From positions 7,245,001 through 7,309,000 of the forward strand of contig NZ_CP101125.1 of assembly GCF_024296925.1 (NCBI RefSeq): a stretch of 64,000 bases of DNA. Reading direction: 5' to 3'. Made by a program: the position numbers and the translations under genes. Origin of the DNA: Pseudomonas nunensis. Its GTDB lineage: Bacteria; Pseudomonadota; Gammaproteobacteria; Pseudomonadales; Pseudomonadaceae. The notes under the pieces were generated by a model. The model made no database searches and had not been told where the DNA came from. It saw only the letters and a list, made by a program, of their open reading frames with translations. Each line of letters begins with the position of its first letter. Within the stretch, counting starts at the first letter, position 1. Positions 51,616-62,101 of this stretch are shown here, one piece after another.

Positions 51616-51656
51616 AAAACCAGAAATGCCCCGACAAACGGGCGTTTGCCGGGGCA
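51616..51656 (-). terminator. Terminator of panD
   Basis: Long stem TGCCCCGGCAAACG / CGTTTGTCGGGGCA on the minus strand followed by TTTCTGGTTTT. The remaining bases to pgi hold its promoter region, where I see no clear box. Confidence 0.8.
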
Positions 51657-51664
51657 GGGTGCTA

Positions 51665-52045
51665 TCAGGCCACCTGGACCGGAATGGCATTACTGATGTG
51701 GCTCAGCTCATTGCCCGGCGCCATGTAGAGCATGCGCGGCTTGAAGTTCACCAACTCGGCTTCGCTGTAATGAGCGTAAGCGCAGATGATTACCCGATCA
51801 CCGACCTTGGCCTTGTGCGCCGCAGCACCGTTGACGGAAATCATGCGCGACCCTTCTTCGCCACGAATCGCGTAGGTAGTGAAGCGCTCGCCGTTGTCGA
51901 CGTTGTAGATCTGGATCTGTTCGTATTCACGGATGCCGGACAAGTCCAGCCACTCGCCGTCAATGGCGCAAGAACCTTCGTAATCGAGTACTGCGTGGGT
52001 GACTTCGGCGCGGTGCAGCTTGGCCTTGAGCATGATGGCGTGCAT
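51665..52045 (-). CDS. panD: Aspartate 1-decarboxylase
   Basis: Makes beta-alanine from aspartate for pantothenate. The 126-residue pro-enzyme starts [20 protein letters not shown]. The self-cleavage site Gly24-Ser25 ([12 protein letters not shown]) produces the pyruvoyl group. The open frame runs 57 codons further upstream through a REPIN, which is not coding. panC lies 187 bases upstream behind that REPIN, so panD may be expressed separately from panBC. Confidence 0.95.
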   Translation of the reverse strand: MHAIMLKAKLHRAEVTHAVLDYEGSCAIDGEWLDLSGIREYEQIQIYNVDNGERFTTYAIRGEEGSRMISVNGAAAHKAKVGDRVIICAYAHYSEAELVNFKPRMLYMAPGNELSHISNAIPVQVA

Positions 52046-52137
52046 GAGTGTTTCCCCAGGTCGGAATCGAACGGCGGGCATATTGCACGAAGGCTTTGAG
52101 GGCGGCAATACGCTCTGGAAGTCACCACAAAACCCAC

Positions 52138-52217
52138 TGTGGGAGCGAGCCTGCTCGCGAATGGGACATTCAACATCAATGCTGAATGTCCCATTCGCGA
52201 GCAGGCTCGCTCCCACA
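52138..52217. repeat. REPIN, GAGCGAGCCTGCTCGCGAA variant
   Basis: An 80-base inverted pair with a perfect inner palindrome (GGGACATTCA ... TGAATGTCCC). The arm differs from the main family (GAGCCTG instead of GGGCTTG). It lies between panC and panD. Confidence 0.9.
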
Positions 52218-52232
52218 GGGGGATTGCGGTGT

Positions 52233-53093
52233 TTAGGCGGAAGCGTCGAGGTTCAGGTGCAGGTTGTCGATCAATCGCGTCGTCCCGAGGAACGCCGCCA
52301 TCAGAATCACCAAATCCCGATCCTGCGCAGTGGCCGGACGCAAGGTCACGGCATGGCGGATTTCCAGGTAATCGGTGCGCAATCCAGCCGCTTCGAGCTG
52401 TTTGATTTGCGCCTCGATCAGCGCCGGATAGTCGCGATCACCCTGTTTAATCGCATCGGCTATCGACGACAGCGTGCGATACACCACGGGCGCAGTCGCT
52501 CGTTGTTCTTCGCTGAGGAAACCGTTGCGCGACGACAGCGCCAGGCCATCGGCGGCGCGGACGGTCGGTTCGCCGATGATCTGGATCGGCATGTTCAGGT
52601 CATGCACCAGGGCGCGAATCACTGCCAGTTGCTGGAAGTCTTTCTGACCGAAGATCGCCAGGTCCGGCTGGACCATGTTGAACAGTTTGCTGACCACCGT
52701 TGCCACACCTTCGAAATGCCCCGGACGGCTGGCGCCACACAGGCCTTCGGACAGTTGCGGAACGCTGACGCGGGTCTGGCCGGCCATGCCGTCGGGGTAC
52801 ATTTCTTCGACGGTCGGGGCGAACAGCAGATGGCAGCCGCCCTGGAGCAGTTTTTCCTGATCCGCCGCCAACGTGCGCGGGTACTTGTCGAGGTCTTCGC
52901 CGGCGCCGAATTGCAGCGGGTTGACGAAAATACTCGCGACCACGAAATCCGCCCGTTGGGAGGCTTTGGCAATCAGCGCGATATGACCGCTGTGCAGGTT
53001 GCCCATGGTCGGGACGAAAGCAATGCGTTTGCCTTCACCGCGGGCACGGGCGATGGCAGCCCGCAGTTCGCGGACGGTTTTGACGGTGTTCAT
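52233..53093 (-). CDS. panC: Pantothenate synthetase
   Basis: Condenses pantoate and beta-alanine, with ATP, to pantothenate. The 286-residue product has the nucleotide motif [16 protein letters not shown] (HxGH, about residue 26-40), [16 protein letters not shown] (about 57) and [13 protein letters not shown] (about 150), with a KMSKS-like SSRNGFLS. Its start overlaps the panB stop by 4 bases (ATGA), the usual panBC operon. Confidence 0.96.
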   Translation of the reverse strand: MNTVKTVRELRAAIARARGEGKRIAFVPTMGNLHSGHIALIAKASQRADFVVASIFVNPLQFGAGEDLDKYPRTLAADQEKLLQGGCHLLFAPTVEEMYPDGMAGQTRVSVPQLSEGLCGASRPGHFEGVATVVSKLFNMVQPDLAIFGQKDFQQLAVIRALVHDLNMPIQIIGEPTVRAADGLALSSRNGFLSEEQRATAPVVYRTLSSIADAIKQGDRDYPALIEAQIKQLEAAGLRTDYLEIRHAVTLRPATAQDRDLVILMAAFLGTTRLIDNLHLNLDASA

Positions 53094-53890
53094 GCAGAGA
53101 ATCCGTGTTCGATACCTGGGAAAGTCGCCGCTTTGACTTCAGAGACGTAAGCGCCGAGTGCAGCCTGGATGCTGACTTGTCCGGCCATGAAGTTCTTCAC
53201 GAACTTCGGCACGCGACCCGTGATCGACAGGCCGAGCATGTCGTGCAGCACCAATACCTGGCCGTCGGTGCCGCTGCCGGCGCCGATGCCGATCACCGGA
53301 ATACCCACGGCTTGGGTGATTTCTTCAGCCAATTCGCTCGGTACGCATTCGAGCAGCAACATCGACGCACCGGCCTGTTCCAGGGCGATGGCGTCAGCAC
53401 GCATCTGCCGCGCCTGGTTCTCGCTGCGGCCCTGGACTTTGTAGCCGCCCAGAATGTTTACCGATTGCGGGGTCAGGCCCATGTGCGCGCACACCGGCAC
53501 ACCGCGTTCGGCCAGCAGGCGGATCGAGTCCGCCAGCCACAAGGCGCCTTCGACCTTGACCATGTGCGCACCGGCCTGCATCAGCAGGGCACTGTTGGTC
53601 ATGGCTTGTTCGGTGGTGGCGTAGGCCATGAACGGCAGGTCGGCGAGGATCAAGGCGTCGGCATTGCCGCGTTTGACGGCGGCCACGTGGTAGGCCATCT
53701 CAGCGGTGGTGACGGGCAGGGTGCTGTCGTGACCTTGCAAAACCATGCCGAGGGAGTCGCCCACCAGCAGCACTTCGACACCGGCCTCATTGCAGGCGTG
53801 GGCGAAGGTCGCGTCATAGCAGGTCAGCATGGTGATTTTTTCACCTTTCTGCTTGAGGCTCTGGAGCGTGGTCAGGGTGATGGCTGGCAT
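53090..53890 (-). CDS. panB: 3-methyl-2-oxobutanoate hydroxymethyltransferase
   Basis: Transfers a hydroxymethyl group from methylene-tetrahydrofolate to ketoisovalerate, the first pantoate step. The 266-residue product shows [20 protein letters not shown] near residue 21, [19 protein letters not shown] (metal ligand Asp) near 43 and [14 protein letters not shown] (catalytic Glu) near 180. The upstream 355-base region carries TGTTAC repeats and a REPIN. panC follows with a 4-base overlap. Confidence 0.96.
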   Translation of the reverse strand: MPAITLTTLQSLKQKGEKITMLTCYDATFAHACNEAGVEVLLVGDSLGMVLQGHDSTLPVTTAEMAYHVAAVKRGNADALILADLPFMAYATTEQAMTNSALLMQAGAHMVKVEGALWLADSIRLLAERGVPVCAHMGLTPQSVNILGGYKVQGRSENQARQMRADAIALEQAGASMLLLECVPSELAEEITQAVGIPVIGIGAGSGTDGQVLVLHDMLGLSITGRVPKFVKNFMAGQVSIQAALGAYVSEVKAATFPGIEHGFSA

Positions 53891-54070
53891 GTAAAAAATC
53901 CTCGTTCAGGCGCTATGGAAACTACTGCGAGTAACGCGCGTGATTCTTCATTTACTCAGGCGCACGGTCTTTTGTCGTGCTTATAAGGCCTGGATTGCGC
54001 CCTTTAGCGCCGCGTTGGCGGCAGCGGGACGCCTATAGTCGTGAGGAGGACTCGGGAAGTCAATTGTGTG

Positions 54071-54110
54071 TGTTACCGCATTGTTACGTGTGGGGTGTTA
54101 CCGGGGTAAC
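54071..54110. promoter_or_regulatory. Cluster of TGTTAC half-sites
   Basis: TGTTAC occurs at 54071-54076, 54082-54087 and 54096-54101. The last forms GTTACC-GG-GGTAAC with the following bases (54097-54110). The half-site equals that of the CbrB site at 57380, but the 14-base spacing is absent. Confidence 0.35.
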
Positions 54111-54150
54111 TGATGCGATTCAGCAGATTTTTGTGACACTGCATAAACAA

Positions 54151-54240
54151 TGTGGGAGCGGGCTTGCTCGCGAATGCGGTGTGTCATTCAACAGAGATGT
54201 CGACTGATACACCGCATTCGCGAGCAAGCCCGCTCCCACA
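54151..54240. repeat. REPIN
   Basis: A 90-base inverted pair with arms TGTGGGAGCGGGCTTGCTCG and complement and centre ATTCAACAGAGATGTCGACTG. It lies directly downstream of folK. Confidence 0.92.
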
Positions 54241-54245
54241 GGGGG

Positions 54246-54737
54246 TTAGCGTGAAGCTTGGGGGAGGCGTTCGAGGCCGACGAACGGACATGCCTCAAGC
54301 AATTCGTTGAGAGTCCGGCCATCCGCCAATCGCAAATCCGCCGGCGCCAGTTCAGCCAGTGGATACAGGACGAAGGCGCGTTCCTGCATATGGTAGTGCG
54401 GGACTTTGAGGCGGGGTTCGTCGATCAGGCGATCGCCGAACAGCACAATGTCGAGATCCAGCGTGCGTGGCCCCCAACGTTCAAGGCGCTCGCGACCATG
54501 GCCGTTTTCGATGGCTTGCAGCGCATCGAGCAGGTCCAGCGGCGCGAGGCGGCTGTCGAGGGCGGCAACCGCGTTGGTGTAGCGCGGTTGGCCGGGCAGC
54601 AGCGAGTCGCTTTGATAAAACCCGGAAACCCCAACCAGTTCGGTTTGCGGCAACCGCGCCAGCGCCTCGACGGCGCTGCGCAACTGTTCAGCGGGGTCAG
54701 CCAGATTGCTGCCCATGCCGATGTAGACGCGTTCCAT
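54246..54737 (-). CDS. folK: 6-hydroxymethyl-7,8-dihydropterin pyrophosphokinase
   Basis: Transfers pyrophosphate to hydroxymethyl-dihydropterin in folate synthesis. The 163-residue product carries the HPPK signature RWGPRTLDLDIVLFGD (about 87; magnesium-binding Asp pair) and an N-terminal GMGSNLADPAEQL. It starts 3 bases after the pcnB stop, the conserved pcnB-folK-panB-panC order of Pseudomonas. The last residues abut a REPIN. Confidence 0.95.
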   Translation of the reverse strand: MERVYIGMGSNLADPAEQLRSAVEALARLPQTELVGVSGFYQSDSLLPGQPRYTNAVAALDSRLAPLDLLDALQAIENGHGRERLERWGPRTLDLDIVLFGDRLIDEPRLKVPHYHMQERAFVLYPLAELAPADLRLADGRTLNELLEACPFVGLERLPQASR

Positions 54738-54740
54738 GAC

Positions 54741-56141
54741 TTACTCGCCCGTGGTGCTCGGTGCGCCGGCGGCGCGTTTGCGCTTGGCGCCACCGCTGCG
54801 ACGACGTTTGCGCGGAGCGCCAGTGCCGTCATCCTTGCCGCTGAGGTCGCGGATCATGTCGCGACGTTCGCTGTCGTTCGCGTCCTGATAATCCGTCCAC
54901 CATTCGCCCAGCCCATCGGTCTGCTCGCCGGCGCTTTCGCGCAACAGCAAGAAGTCGTAACCGGCACGGAACCGCGGGTTGTCCAGCAATAGGTCGGCGC
55001 GCTTGCCGCTACGGCGTGGCAGGCGTTCCTGCATGTCCCAGATCTCGCGGATCGGCATGGTGAAGCGTTTCGGAATCGCAATGCGCTGGCACTGTTCGGC
55101 AATCAGCTCGTGCGCCGCTTCCTGCATCGCCGGAATCGGTGGCATGCCGCGTTCTTGCAGGCGCAACACGCGGGCTGGGAGAGCCGGCCACAACAGTGCA
55201 GCAAACAGGAACGCCGGGGTCACCGGTTTGTTCTGCTTGATCCGCAGGTCGGTGTTGATCAGCGCTTCACTGATTAGCGTGTGGGTGTACGTCGGGTTGT
55301 ATTCCAATGCCTCGGCACTGGCCGGGAACAGTGGATCGAACAACTGCAGGTCGACCAGCATCTCGAAGGTGTCCGCGGCGTGGCCGGAGAGGAACAGCTT
55401 GAGTACTTCTTCGAACAGACGTGCCGACGGGATCTCGCGCAGCATCGGTGCCAGGTCGCGGATCGGCGCGGCGCTGTGTTTTTCGATACCGAAATTCAGC
55501 TTGGCGGCGAAACGCACGGCCCGCAGCATCCGTACCGGGTCTTCCTGGTAGCGTTGCTTCGGGTCGCCGATCAGGCGGATCAGGTGATTGCGGATGTCGT
55601 GTACGCCGTTGGCGTAATCGAGGATGCGCTCGCTGACCGGATCGTAATACAAGGCGTTGATGGTGAAGTCACGGCGTTGCGCGTCTTCTTCCAGGGTGCC
55701 ATAGACGTTATCGCGCAGGATGCGCCCGCTCTCGTTGCGGGAAGACTGGTTGCTGTCTTCCTCTTCATCGTTTTGCGGGTGGTTAGCGCGGAAGGTCGCG
55801 ACTTCAATGATTTCGCGACCAAAGTGAATGTGCACCAGTTTGAAACGACGGCCGATGATCCGCGCATTGCGAAATTCTGCCCGTACTTGTTCAGGGGTGG
55901 CGCTGGTGGCGACGTCGAAATCTTTCGGCGTGATGCCGAGCATCATGTCGCGCACACAACCGCCGACCAGGTAAGCCTGGTAACCGGCGTTCTGCAGGCG
56001 TTCGACGATATTCACCGCGTAGCGGCTGAATTGCCCCTTTTGCAGCGAATGTTGGCCGCTGTTGAGCACTTCAGGCGTGCTGCGGATGTGTTGCGTATGA
56101 CGCTTGGGAGAACGGAATGACTGGAACAACTTCTTCAGCAT
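54741..56141 (-). CDS. pcnB: Poly(A) polymerase I
   Basis: Adds poly(A) tails to RNA 3' ends and promotes decay. The 466-residue product has the nucleotidyltransferase motif YLVGGCVRDMMLGITPKDFDV (about residues 54-74), RRDFTINALYYDP (about 157) and the RNA-binding region PVRMLRAVRFAAKLNF. It ends in a long basic tail (RKRRRSGGAKRKRA). The start MLKKLFQSFRSPKR (ATG 56139-56141) matches relatives; a GTG three codons earlier is also in frame. No strong ribosome binding site precedes either. folK follows after 3 bases. Confidence 0.94.
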   Translation of the reverse strand: MLKKLFQSFRSPKRHTQHIRSTPEVLNSGQHSLQKGQFSRYAVNIVERLQNAGYQAYLVGGCVRDMMLGITPKDFDVATSATPEQVRAEFRNARIIGRRFKLVHIHFGREIIEVATFRANHPQNDEEEDSNQSSRNESGRILRDNVYGTLEEDAQRRDFTINALYYDPVSERILDYANGVHDIRNHLIRLIGDPKQRYQEDPVRMLRAVRFAAKLNFGIEKHSAAPIRDLAPMLREIPSARLFEEVLKLFLSGHAADTFEMLVDLQLFDPLFPASAEALEYNPTYTHTLISEALINTDLRIKQNKPVTPAFLFAALLWPALPARVLRLQERGMPPIPAMQEAAHELIAEQCQRIAIPKRFTMPIREIWDMQERLPRRSGKRADLLLDNPRFRAGYDFLLLRESAGEQTDGLGEWWTDYQDANDSERRDMIRDLSGKDDGTGAPRKRRRSGGAKRKRAAGAPSTTGE

Positions 56142-56275
56142 GGGATGCACTGTTTGAAGGAATGTTCGGCCATAACGAAGAATGACCGCATGATGGGCCG
56201 GGATTCTAGCATTTAGTCGGGGGATGGTGTAGGAAGCTGCGAAACCGCGTGAAGGGCATATCTGGAAGGCACCGT

Positions 56276-56825
56276 AGCAGCTGACGAGCAGCGCGAGGCA
56301 GCGTCCGGCGGCGAAGCCGTCGTAAACCAGATATTGCGGTGGGTCAGGGGAAACGCGGTTGCTTATCTTGCGACGGCTTCGCCGCCGAACGCAGCCTCGC
56401 GCTGCTCGACAGCTGCTACGTGCGGTCGATACGCGGTTGGCGGCGAAGCCGTCGTAAACCAGAGATTGCGGTGGGTCAGGGGAAACGCGGTTGCTTATCT
56501 TGCGACGGCTTCGCCGCCGAACGCAGCCTCGCGCTGCTCGACAGCTGCTACGTGCGGTCGATACGCGGTTGGCGGCGAAGCCGTCGTAAACCAGAGATTG
56601 CGGTGGGTCAGGGGAAACGCGGTTGCTTATTTTGCGACGGCTTCGCCGCCGGACGCAGCCTCGCGCTGCTCGACAGCTGCTACGTGCGGTCGATACGCGG
56701 TTGGCGGCGAAGCCGTCGTAAACCAGAGATTGCGGTGGGTCAGGGGGAATGCGGTTGCTTATCTTGCGACGGCTTCGCCGCCGGACGCAGCCTCGCGGTG
56801 CTCGACAGCTGCTACGTGCGGGCGA
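56276..56825. repeat. Tandem array of a REP element, 132-base unit
   Basis: A full REP arm (56276-56331; GTAGCAGCTGACGAGCAGCG ... GGCGGCGAAGCCGTCG) is followed by four tandem copies of a 132-base unit. GGGTCAGG begins each copy at 56341, 56473, 56605 and 56737. Each unit has a complementary arm (GACGGCTTCGCCGCC ... GCTGCTCGACAGCTGCTACG), and the first three end with a short forward arm. The first two units look identical; the later ones differ by a few bases. The unit is divisible by three, so two long spurious open frames run through it. It is not a CRISPR, as there are no unique spacers. Confidence 0.9.
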
Positions 56826-56885
56826 GATACGGACGATACGCGGGTTATATGCAGGCTGCGGGTTATGCGCGGGATCAAACGCCAG

Positions 56886-57256
56886 AAACTACAAGGGGAG
56901 CCGAAGCTCCCCAAGAAGTAGTTGCATGCTCTATTTTTATTATTGGTTTCGGGCTTTTTGTTTTTGTTAAGTGCCCTCGCCATGAAGTTTTTCCTTCATG
57001 ACCCTCCCAATCGGGAGCCAAGAGCAAACGGATTGCTTTGGTCGCTGTGTTGCAGTGATCTTACGATCCAACCAGTTCAGGCTCTGTCTTAGGACAGTTT
57101 TTGTTGTTCTCGGCCTGGTCGTGGGGCAAGCCCCAAATACAACGCCTCTCCAAAAGAATCAGTTAGCTGCGCCTCTCGCCGTCTTGTTTTTATTGTGCGT
57201 GAGTCGATTCGTCTTATTTTTATTGTCTTGTGCATTGCTTGTTATTGTTCTTGTAC
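56886..57256 (-). ncRNA. crcZ: CrcZ small RNA, antagonist of Hfq/Crc
   Basis: A noncoding RNA of about 370 bases directly downstream of cbrB on the same strand, as in other pseudomonads. The predicted 5' end (near 57256) reads GTACAAGAACAATAACAAGC, close to what I recall for P. aeruginosa CrcZ. It carries several CA (AANAANAA) motifs: AAGAACAA at the start, two AATAAAAA, AACAACAA, AACAAAAACAA and AATAATAA. It ends with a GGGGAGC-TTCG-GCTCCCC terminator (56895-56912) and TTGTAGTTT. A -24/-12 promoter and CbrB site lie upstream. The RNA sequesters Hfq/Crc when preferred carbon is absent. A plus-strand open frame at 56998-57267 is antisense and spurious. Confidence 0.9.
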
Positions 57257-57265
57257 TGAACATAT

Positions 57266-57282
57266 AGCAGGGTGCGTGCCAA
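57266..57282 (-). promoter_or_regulatory. Sigma-54 promoter of crcZ
   Basis: On the minus strand TTGGCACGCACCCTGCT has GG and GC separated by exactly 10 bases. Transcription is expected near 57255-57256. Known crcZ genes use RpoN and CbrB. Confidence 0.85.
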
Positions 57283-57341
57283 CTTTTGCGAGGCCCAGCA
57301 AAACAAGGGGTTAGCCGGTCTGGCGAGGTTTTTCGAGGCCC

Positions 57342-57377
57342 AAAAAAACCGGGGCTTCGTTACCGTAAGCCCCGGCT
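57342..57377 (-). terminator. Terminator of cbrB
   Basis: GCCGGGGCTTACGG / CGAAGCCCCGG hairpin followed by seven T on the minus strand. It lies between the CbrB site and the crcZ promoter, so the crcZ promoter is insulated from read-through. Confidence 0.8.
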
Positions 57378-57379
57378 TC

Positions 57380-57405
57380 TGTTACGTGAAAAGACTGGGG
57401 TAACA
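57380..57405. promoter_or_regulatory. CbrB upstream activating site of crcZ
   Basis: TGTTAC (57380-57385), 14 bases, GTAACA (57400-57405), matching the CbrB recognition sequence TGTTAC-N14-GTAACA as I recall it from P. putida work. Another TGTTAC half-site is at 57425-57430. The centre lies about 110 bases upstream of the -24 element. Confidence 0.8.
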
Positions 57406-57452
57406 GTTTTTTCACAGTGTCAGGTGTTACCCGCACACCCTACAGGTGACGT

Positions 57453-58889
<1,437 letters not shown>

Positions 58890-58911
58890 TGATTCGATAC
58901 TCTCGACGGTC

Positions 58912-61866
58912 TCAGTTCACAGCGGACGTCGCTTCGACATGACGCGGTAATGTCACCCGGATACGGGTACCGCGTTGGCTTTGAACATCAGCCGGGCTGT
59001 CGATGGTGATTTGTCCATAATGCTCTTCAACGATGGAATAGACCAGTGCAAGGCCCAGACCGGTGCCTTCGCCAGGATCCTTGGTGGTGAAGAAAGGTTC
59101 GAACAATCTATCCATGATGTTCTTCGGAATACCGCTGCCTTCGTCTTCCACGATCAGATCGACCGTGTGTTCGCCGGCTTCGCTTTTGACCCGCACCGCA
59201 CTGTGTGGCGGCGAGGCGTCGCGGGCGTTTGAAAGCAGATTGATCAAGACTTGGGCGAGCCGCTGGGGATCGCCTTCGACCCAGTGATCGGGGTCGCACA
59301 GGTTATAGAACTGTACTTCGAAATTGCGCCGGTTCAGGGCCAGCAAGCCGATGGCATCCTGGGCCACTTCGGCCAGACAGACGGGCTCGTCGCTGTGCTG
59401 GTGACTGCCGGCGTGGGCGAAGCTCATTAATGACTGCACGATGCGCGACACACGTTTGGTCTGCTCGAGAATCTGCCCGCTGATTTCCGTCAGCTCGGCG
59501 TCTTCCTCGCGCTCTTCGCGCAGGTTCTGCGCCAGACAGGCGATGCCGGTGATCGGATTGCCGATTTCATGGGCCACGCCTGCCGCCAGTCGGCCAATGC
59601 TCGCCAGTCGTTCGGAGTGCACCAGTTTGTCTTCGAGCATCTGCGTTTCGGTCAGGTCTTCCACCAGCAGCACCAGGCCACTGTTGCCTGGCGCGAGCGG
59701 TTCATCGATGGCGGCTTTGTGCAGGTTCAGCCAGCGGGTCTGGCCATCGAGGGCCAGGTGCTGTTTGTGCAAGTGTTCGTCCGGCAGATTAATGAAGCCT
59801 TGGAGCAATTCTTTCCATGGATCGCCAATGGTGCTGAGGCGCGAACCGACCACGCGTTGCGCGGCGATCCCGGTCAGTTCTTCCATGGCTTTGTTCCACA
59901 TCAGTATCTCTTGATCCTTGGCCAGGGAGCAGACGCCCATCGGCAGTTCCTGCAAGGTCTGGCGGTGGTAGCGGCGCAAGGCATCGAGCTCGGCGGCGAG
60001 GCCGGTGAGGCGCGAATGGTAGTCCTCGAGACGGCTCTCGATGAAGTGAATGTCCTCGGTCACATAGTTTTCGCCGCCGGCCTTATAAGGCAGAAAGGTT
60101 TCGACCATGTCCTGGGCGACGCTCGGCCCCATCAGGCCCGAAAGGTTGGCTTCGATGCGGTCACGCAAACGGCGCAACGCGTAAGGCCGGCGCTCGTCGA
60201 ACGGCAGATAAAGATCGCGCAGGGCCTGCTCGACTTCTTTCTGCGCAGCCTTGGCGCCCAGCGGTTTGGCCAGTTGCGTGGCGAATTCCTGGGGCGAGGC
60301 AGCGTGCAATTCCCGGCGTTGCGGGCGGCGCACGTTGTCCACCGCGCAAGCTTCAGCGGCGCTGGCTTCTTCGGGGCTGGCGTTGGTGAACAGCGAGATC
60401 AGAGTGAACATCAGTACGTTGGCGGCCAGCGACGCAATCGCCGCCATGTGCCAACTGGTGTCGTCGAGCACGTAGATCATGTTCAACAGCGGAATGTAGA
60501 AACCCTGCAGATTGCCCACCAGCGGCATCAGCATGGTCACCATCCACACCAGAATCCCTGCGAGCAGACCGGCAATAAAGCCGCGACGGTTGGCGGTCGG
60601 CCAATACAGGACCGACAGAACCCCCGGCAGGAACTGCAACGTGGCGACGAACGCGACGATGCCGAGGTTGGCCAGGTCTTGCTCCGCGCCCAGCAGCAGA
60701 TAAAAACCGTAACCGGCCATGATGATCGCGACGATCAGCGCCCGGCGGGTCCACTTCAGCCAGCGGTAGATGTTGCCTTCGGCGGGCGGTTGATACAGCG
60801 GCAGGACCAAATGGTTAAGCGCCATCCCGGACAGCGCCAGGGTGGTGACGATGATCAAACCGCTGGCCGCCGACAAACCACCGACGTAAGCCAATAGCGC
60901 CAAAGCCTTGCTGTTGGCGGCGATGCCGATGCCGAGGGTGAAGTATTCCGGATTGGTGGTCGCGCCGAGTTTCAACCCGGCCCACAGAATCAGCGGCACC
61001 GCCAGGCTCATCAGCAGCAGGAACAGCGGCAAGCCCCAACTCGCACTGACCAGCGAGCGCGGGTTGAGGTTTTCGGTAAAGGTCATGTGATACATGTGCG
61101 GCATCACAATCGCCGAGGCGAAGAACACCAGCAGCAGCGTACGCCACGGACCTTCCTGCAACGGCGTGTGCAAAGCGGCGAGGGCGGTCTGGTTTTGCAG
61201 CAGCCACAGTTCCAGCTGTTGCGGGCCGTCGAACACGCCGTACAACGCATACAGGCCAACGCCGCCGATGGCGATCAGCTTGATCACCGATTCAAAGGCA
61301 ATCGCGAACACCAGGCCTTCGTGTTTCTCCCGCGTCGCAATGTGGCGCGAGCCGAAGAAAATCGTGAACAGGGTAATCAGTGCACAGAAGCTCAGGGCTA
61401 CGCGATGCTGCACCGGTTCGCGGGTCAGGATGCCGATGGAGTCGGCCACGGCCTGAATCTGCAACGCCAGCAGCGGCAAAACGCCGATCAACATGAAGAT
61501 CGTGGTCAGCGCGCCGGCCCAGGTGCTGCGGAAGCGGAAGGCGAACAAATCCGCCAGCGACGACAGTTGATAGGTGCGGGTGATTTTCAGGATCGGGTAC
61601 AGCAACACCGGCGCCAACAGGAATGCGCCGGACACGCCTAAATAGCTGGACAGAAACCCGTAGCCGTACTGATAGGCCAGGCCGACCGTGCCATAAAACG
61701 CCCACGCACTGGCGTAGACCCCCAGCGACAGGGTGTAAGTCAGCGGGTGGCGAATGATCGCCCGGGGGATCATGCCCCGTTCGCTGATCCAGGCGACGCC
61801 GAACAGCACCGCCAGGTACGCGGCGCTGATCAGGATCATCTGGGTCAGGCTAAAGCTCATCGGCAT
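58912..61866 (-). CDS. cbrA: Sensor histidine kinase CbrA with SSF transporter-like domain
   Basis: A 984-residue kinase of unusual design. The N-terminal half is a sodium/solute symporter-like domain with about 13 transmembrane segments (residues 5-500). In P. fluorescens and P. putida CbrA this part has been linked to histidine uptake. Then come a STAC linker region, a PAS domain (about 620-730), the HisKA site [19 protein letters not shown] (His about 770) and a HATPase domain ([34 protein letters not shown]). It overlaps the upstream small gene cbrX by 17 bases; MSFSLTQ two codons in is an alternative start. Confidence 0.95.
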   Translation of the reverse strand: MPMSFSLTQMILISAAYLAVLFGVAWISERGMIPRAIIRHPLTYTLSLGVYASAWAFYGTVGLAYQYGYGFLSSYLGVSGAFLLAPVLLYPILKITRTYQLSSLADLFAFRFRSTWAGALTTIFMLIGVLPLLALQIQAVADSIGILTREPVQHRVALSFCALITLFTIFFGSRHIATREKHEGLVFAIAFESVIKLIAIGGVGLYALYGVFDGPQQLELWLLQNQTALAALHTPLQEGPWRTLLLVFFASAIVMPHMYHMTFTENLNPRSLVSASWGLPLFLLLMSLAVPLILWAGLKLGATTNPEYFTLGIGIAANSKALALLAYVGGLSAASGLIIVTTLALSGMALNHLVLPLYQPPAEGNIYRWLKWTRRALIVAIIMAGYGFYLLLGAEQDLANLGIVAFVATLQFLPGVLSVLYWPTANRRGFIAGLLAGILVWMVTMLMPLVGNLQGFYIPLLNMIYVLDDTSWHMAAIASLAANVLMFTLISLFTNASPEEASAAEACAVDNVRRPQRRELHAASPQEFATQLAKPLGAKAAQKEVEQALRDLYLPFDERRPYALRRLRDRIEANLSGLMGPSVAQDMVETFLPYKAGGENYVTEDIHFIESRLEDYHSRLTGLAAELDALRRYHRQTLQELPMGVCSLAKDQEILMWNKAMEELTGIAAQRVVGSRLSTIGDPWKELLQGFINLPDEHLHKQHLALDGQTRWLNLHKAAIDEPLAPGNSGLVLLVEDLTETQMLEDKLVHSERLASIGRLAAGVAHEIGNPITGIACLAQNLREEREEDAELTEISGQILEQTKRVSRIVQSLMSFAHAGSHQHSDEPVCLAEVAQDAIGLLALNRRNFEVQFYNLCDPDHWVEGDPQRLAQVLINLLSNARDASPPHSAVRVKSEAGEHTVDLIVEDEGSGIPKNIMDRLFEPFFTTKDPGEGTGLGLALVYSIVEEHYGQITIDSPADVQSQRGTRIRVTLPRHVEATSAVN

Positions 61867-62026
61867 CTTTTTGGCTCTGCAGGATGAAGGTCACGACGAT
61901 CAGAATCAGCCAGAGCAGATAAGGGCGATACCAGGCGCCAGTAGCGTCGATCCACCAATCCATGATGGCCGGGGAGAACAGATAAATCCCCACTACCAAA
62001 AGCAGGACCAAGCGATAGATGTACAT
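61850..62026 (-). CDS. cbrX: Small membrane protein CbrX
   Basis: A 58-residue hydrophobic protein with two likely transmembrane helices (LVLLLVVGIYLFSPAIM and PYLLWLILIVVTFIL) and a charged tail QSQKDADEL. The ATG at 62024-62026 has a good ribosome binding site (AGAGAGG). The open frame upstream lacks one. It overlaps cbrA by 17 bases. Work in P. putida has described cbrX as translationally coupled to cbrA. Its own role is unclear. Confidence 0.85.
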   Translation of the reverse strand: MYIYRLVLLLVVGIYLFSPAIMDWWIDATGAWYRPYLLWLILIVVTFILQSQKDADEL

Positions 62027-62101
62027 CCCGGCCTCTCTTTTATGCGCGTGCCCGAAAACGTGCGGCGATGGTAACGGATGGCGGCGCGACTGCAAGTGCC
62101 A

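Larger units (their letters stand above)
53891..54245. other. Intergenic region between folK and panB
   Basis: 355 bases without a gene. It holds the panB leader, a cluster of TGTTAC half-sites (54071-54110) and a REPIN (54151-54240). I see no strong sigma-70 promoter for panB. Confidence 0.6.

Noticed and set aside
51665..52216. Longer panD start at 52216
   Set aside because: The extension reads through a REPIN, and the conserved panD N-terminus begins at 52045.
56276..56825. Possible CRISPR array
   Set aside because: The repeats are 132 bases with no unique spacers, and no cas genes are present.
56334..57001. Two repeat-protein-like frames (195 and 220 codons) with 44-residue repeats
   Set aside because: They arise because the 132-base REP unit is divisible by three and lacks stops in two frames. 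There is no ribosome binding site, and the repeat is a palindromic DNA element.
56998..57267. 89-codon plus-strand frame with a hydrophobic end
   Set aside because: It lies antisense to CrcZ. The A-rich CA motifs of the RNA become T-rich codons that mimic a membrane helix.
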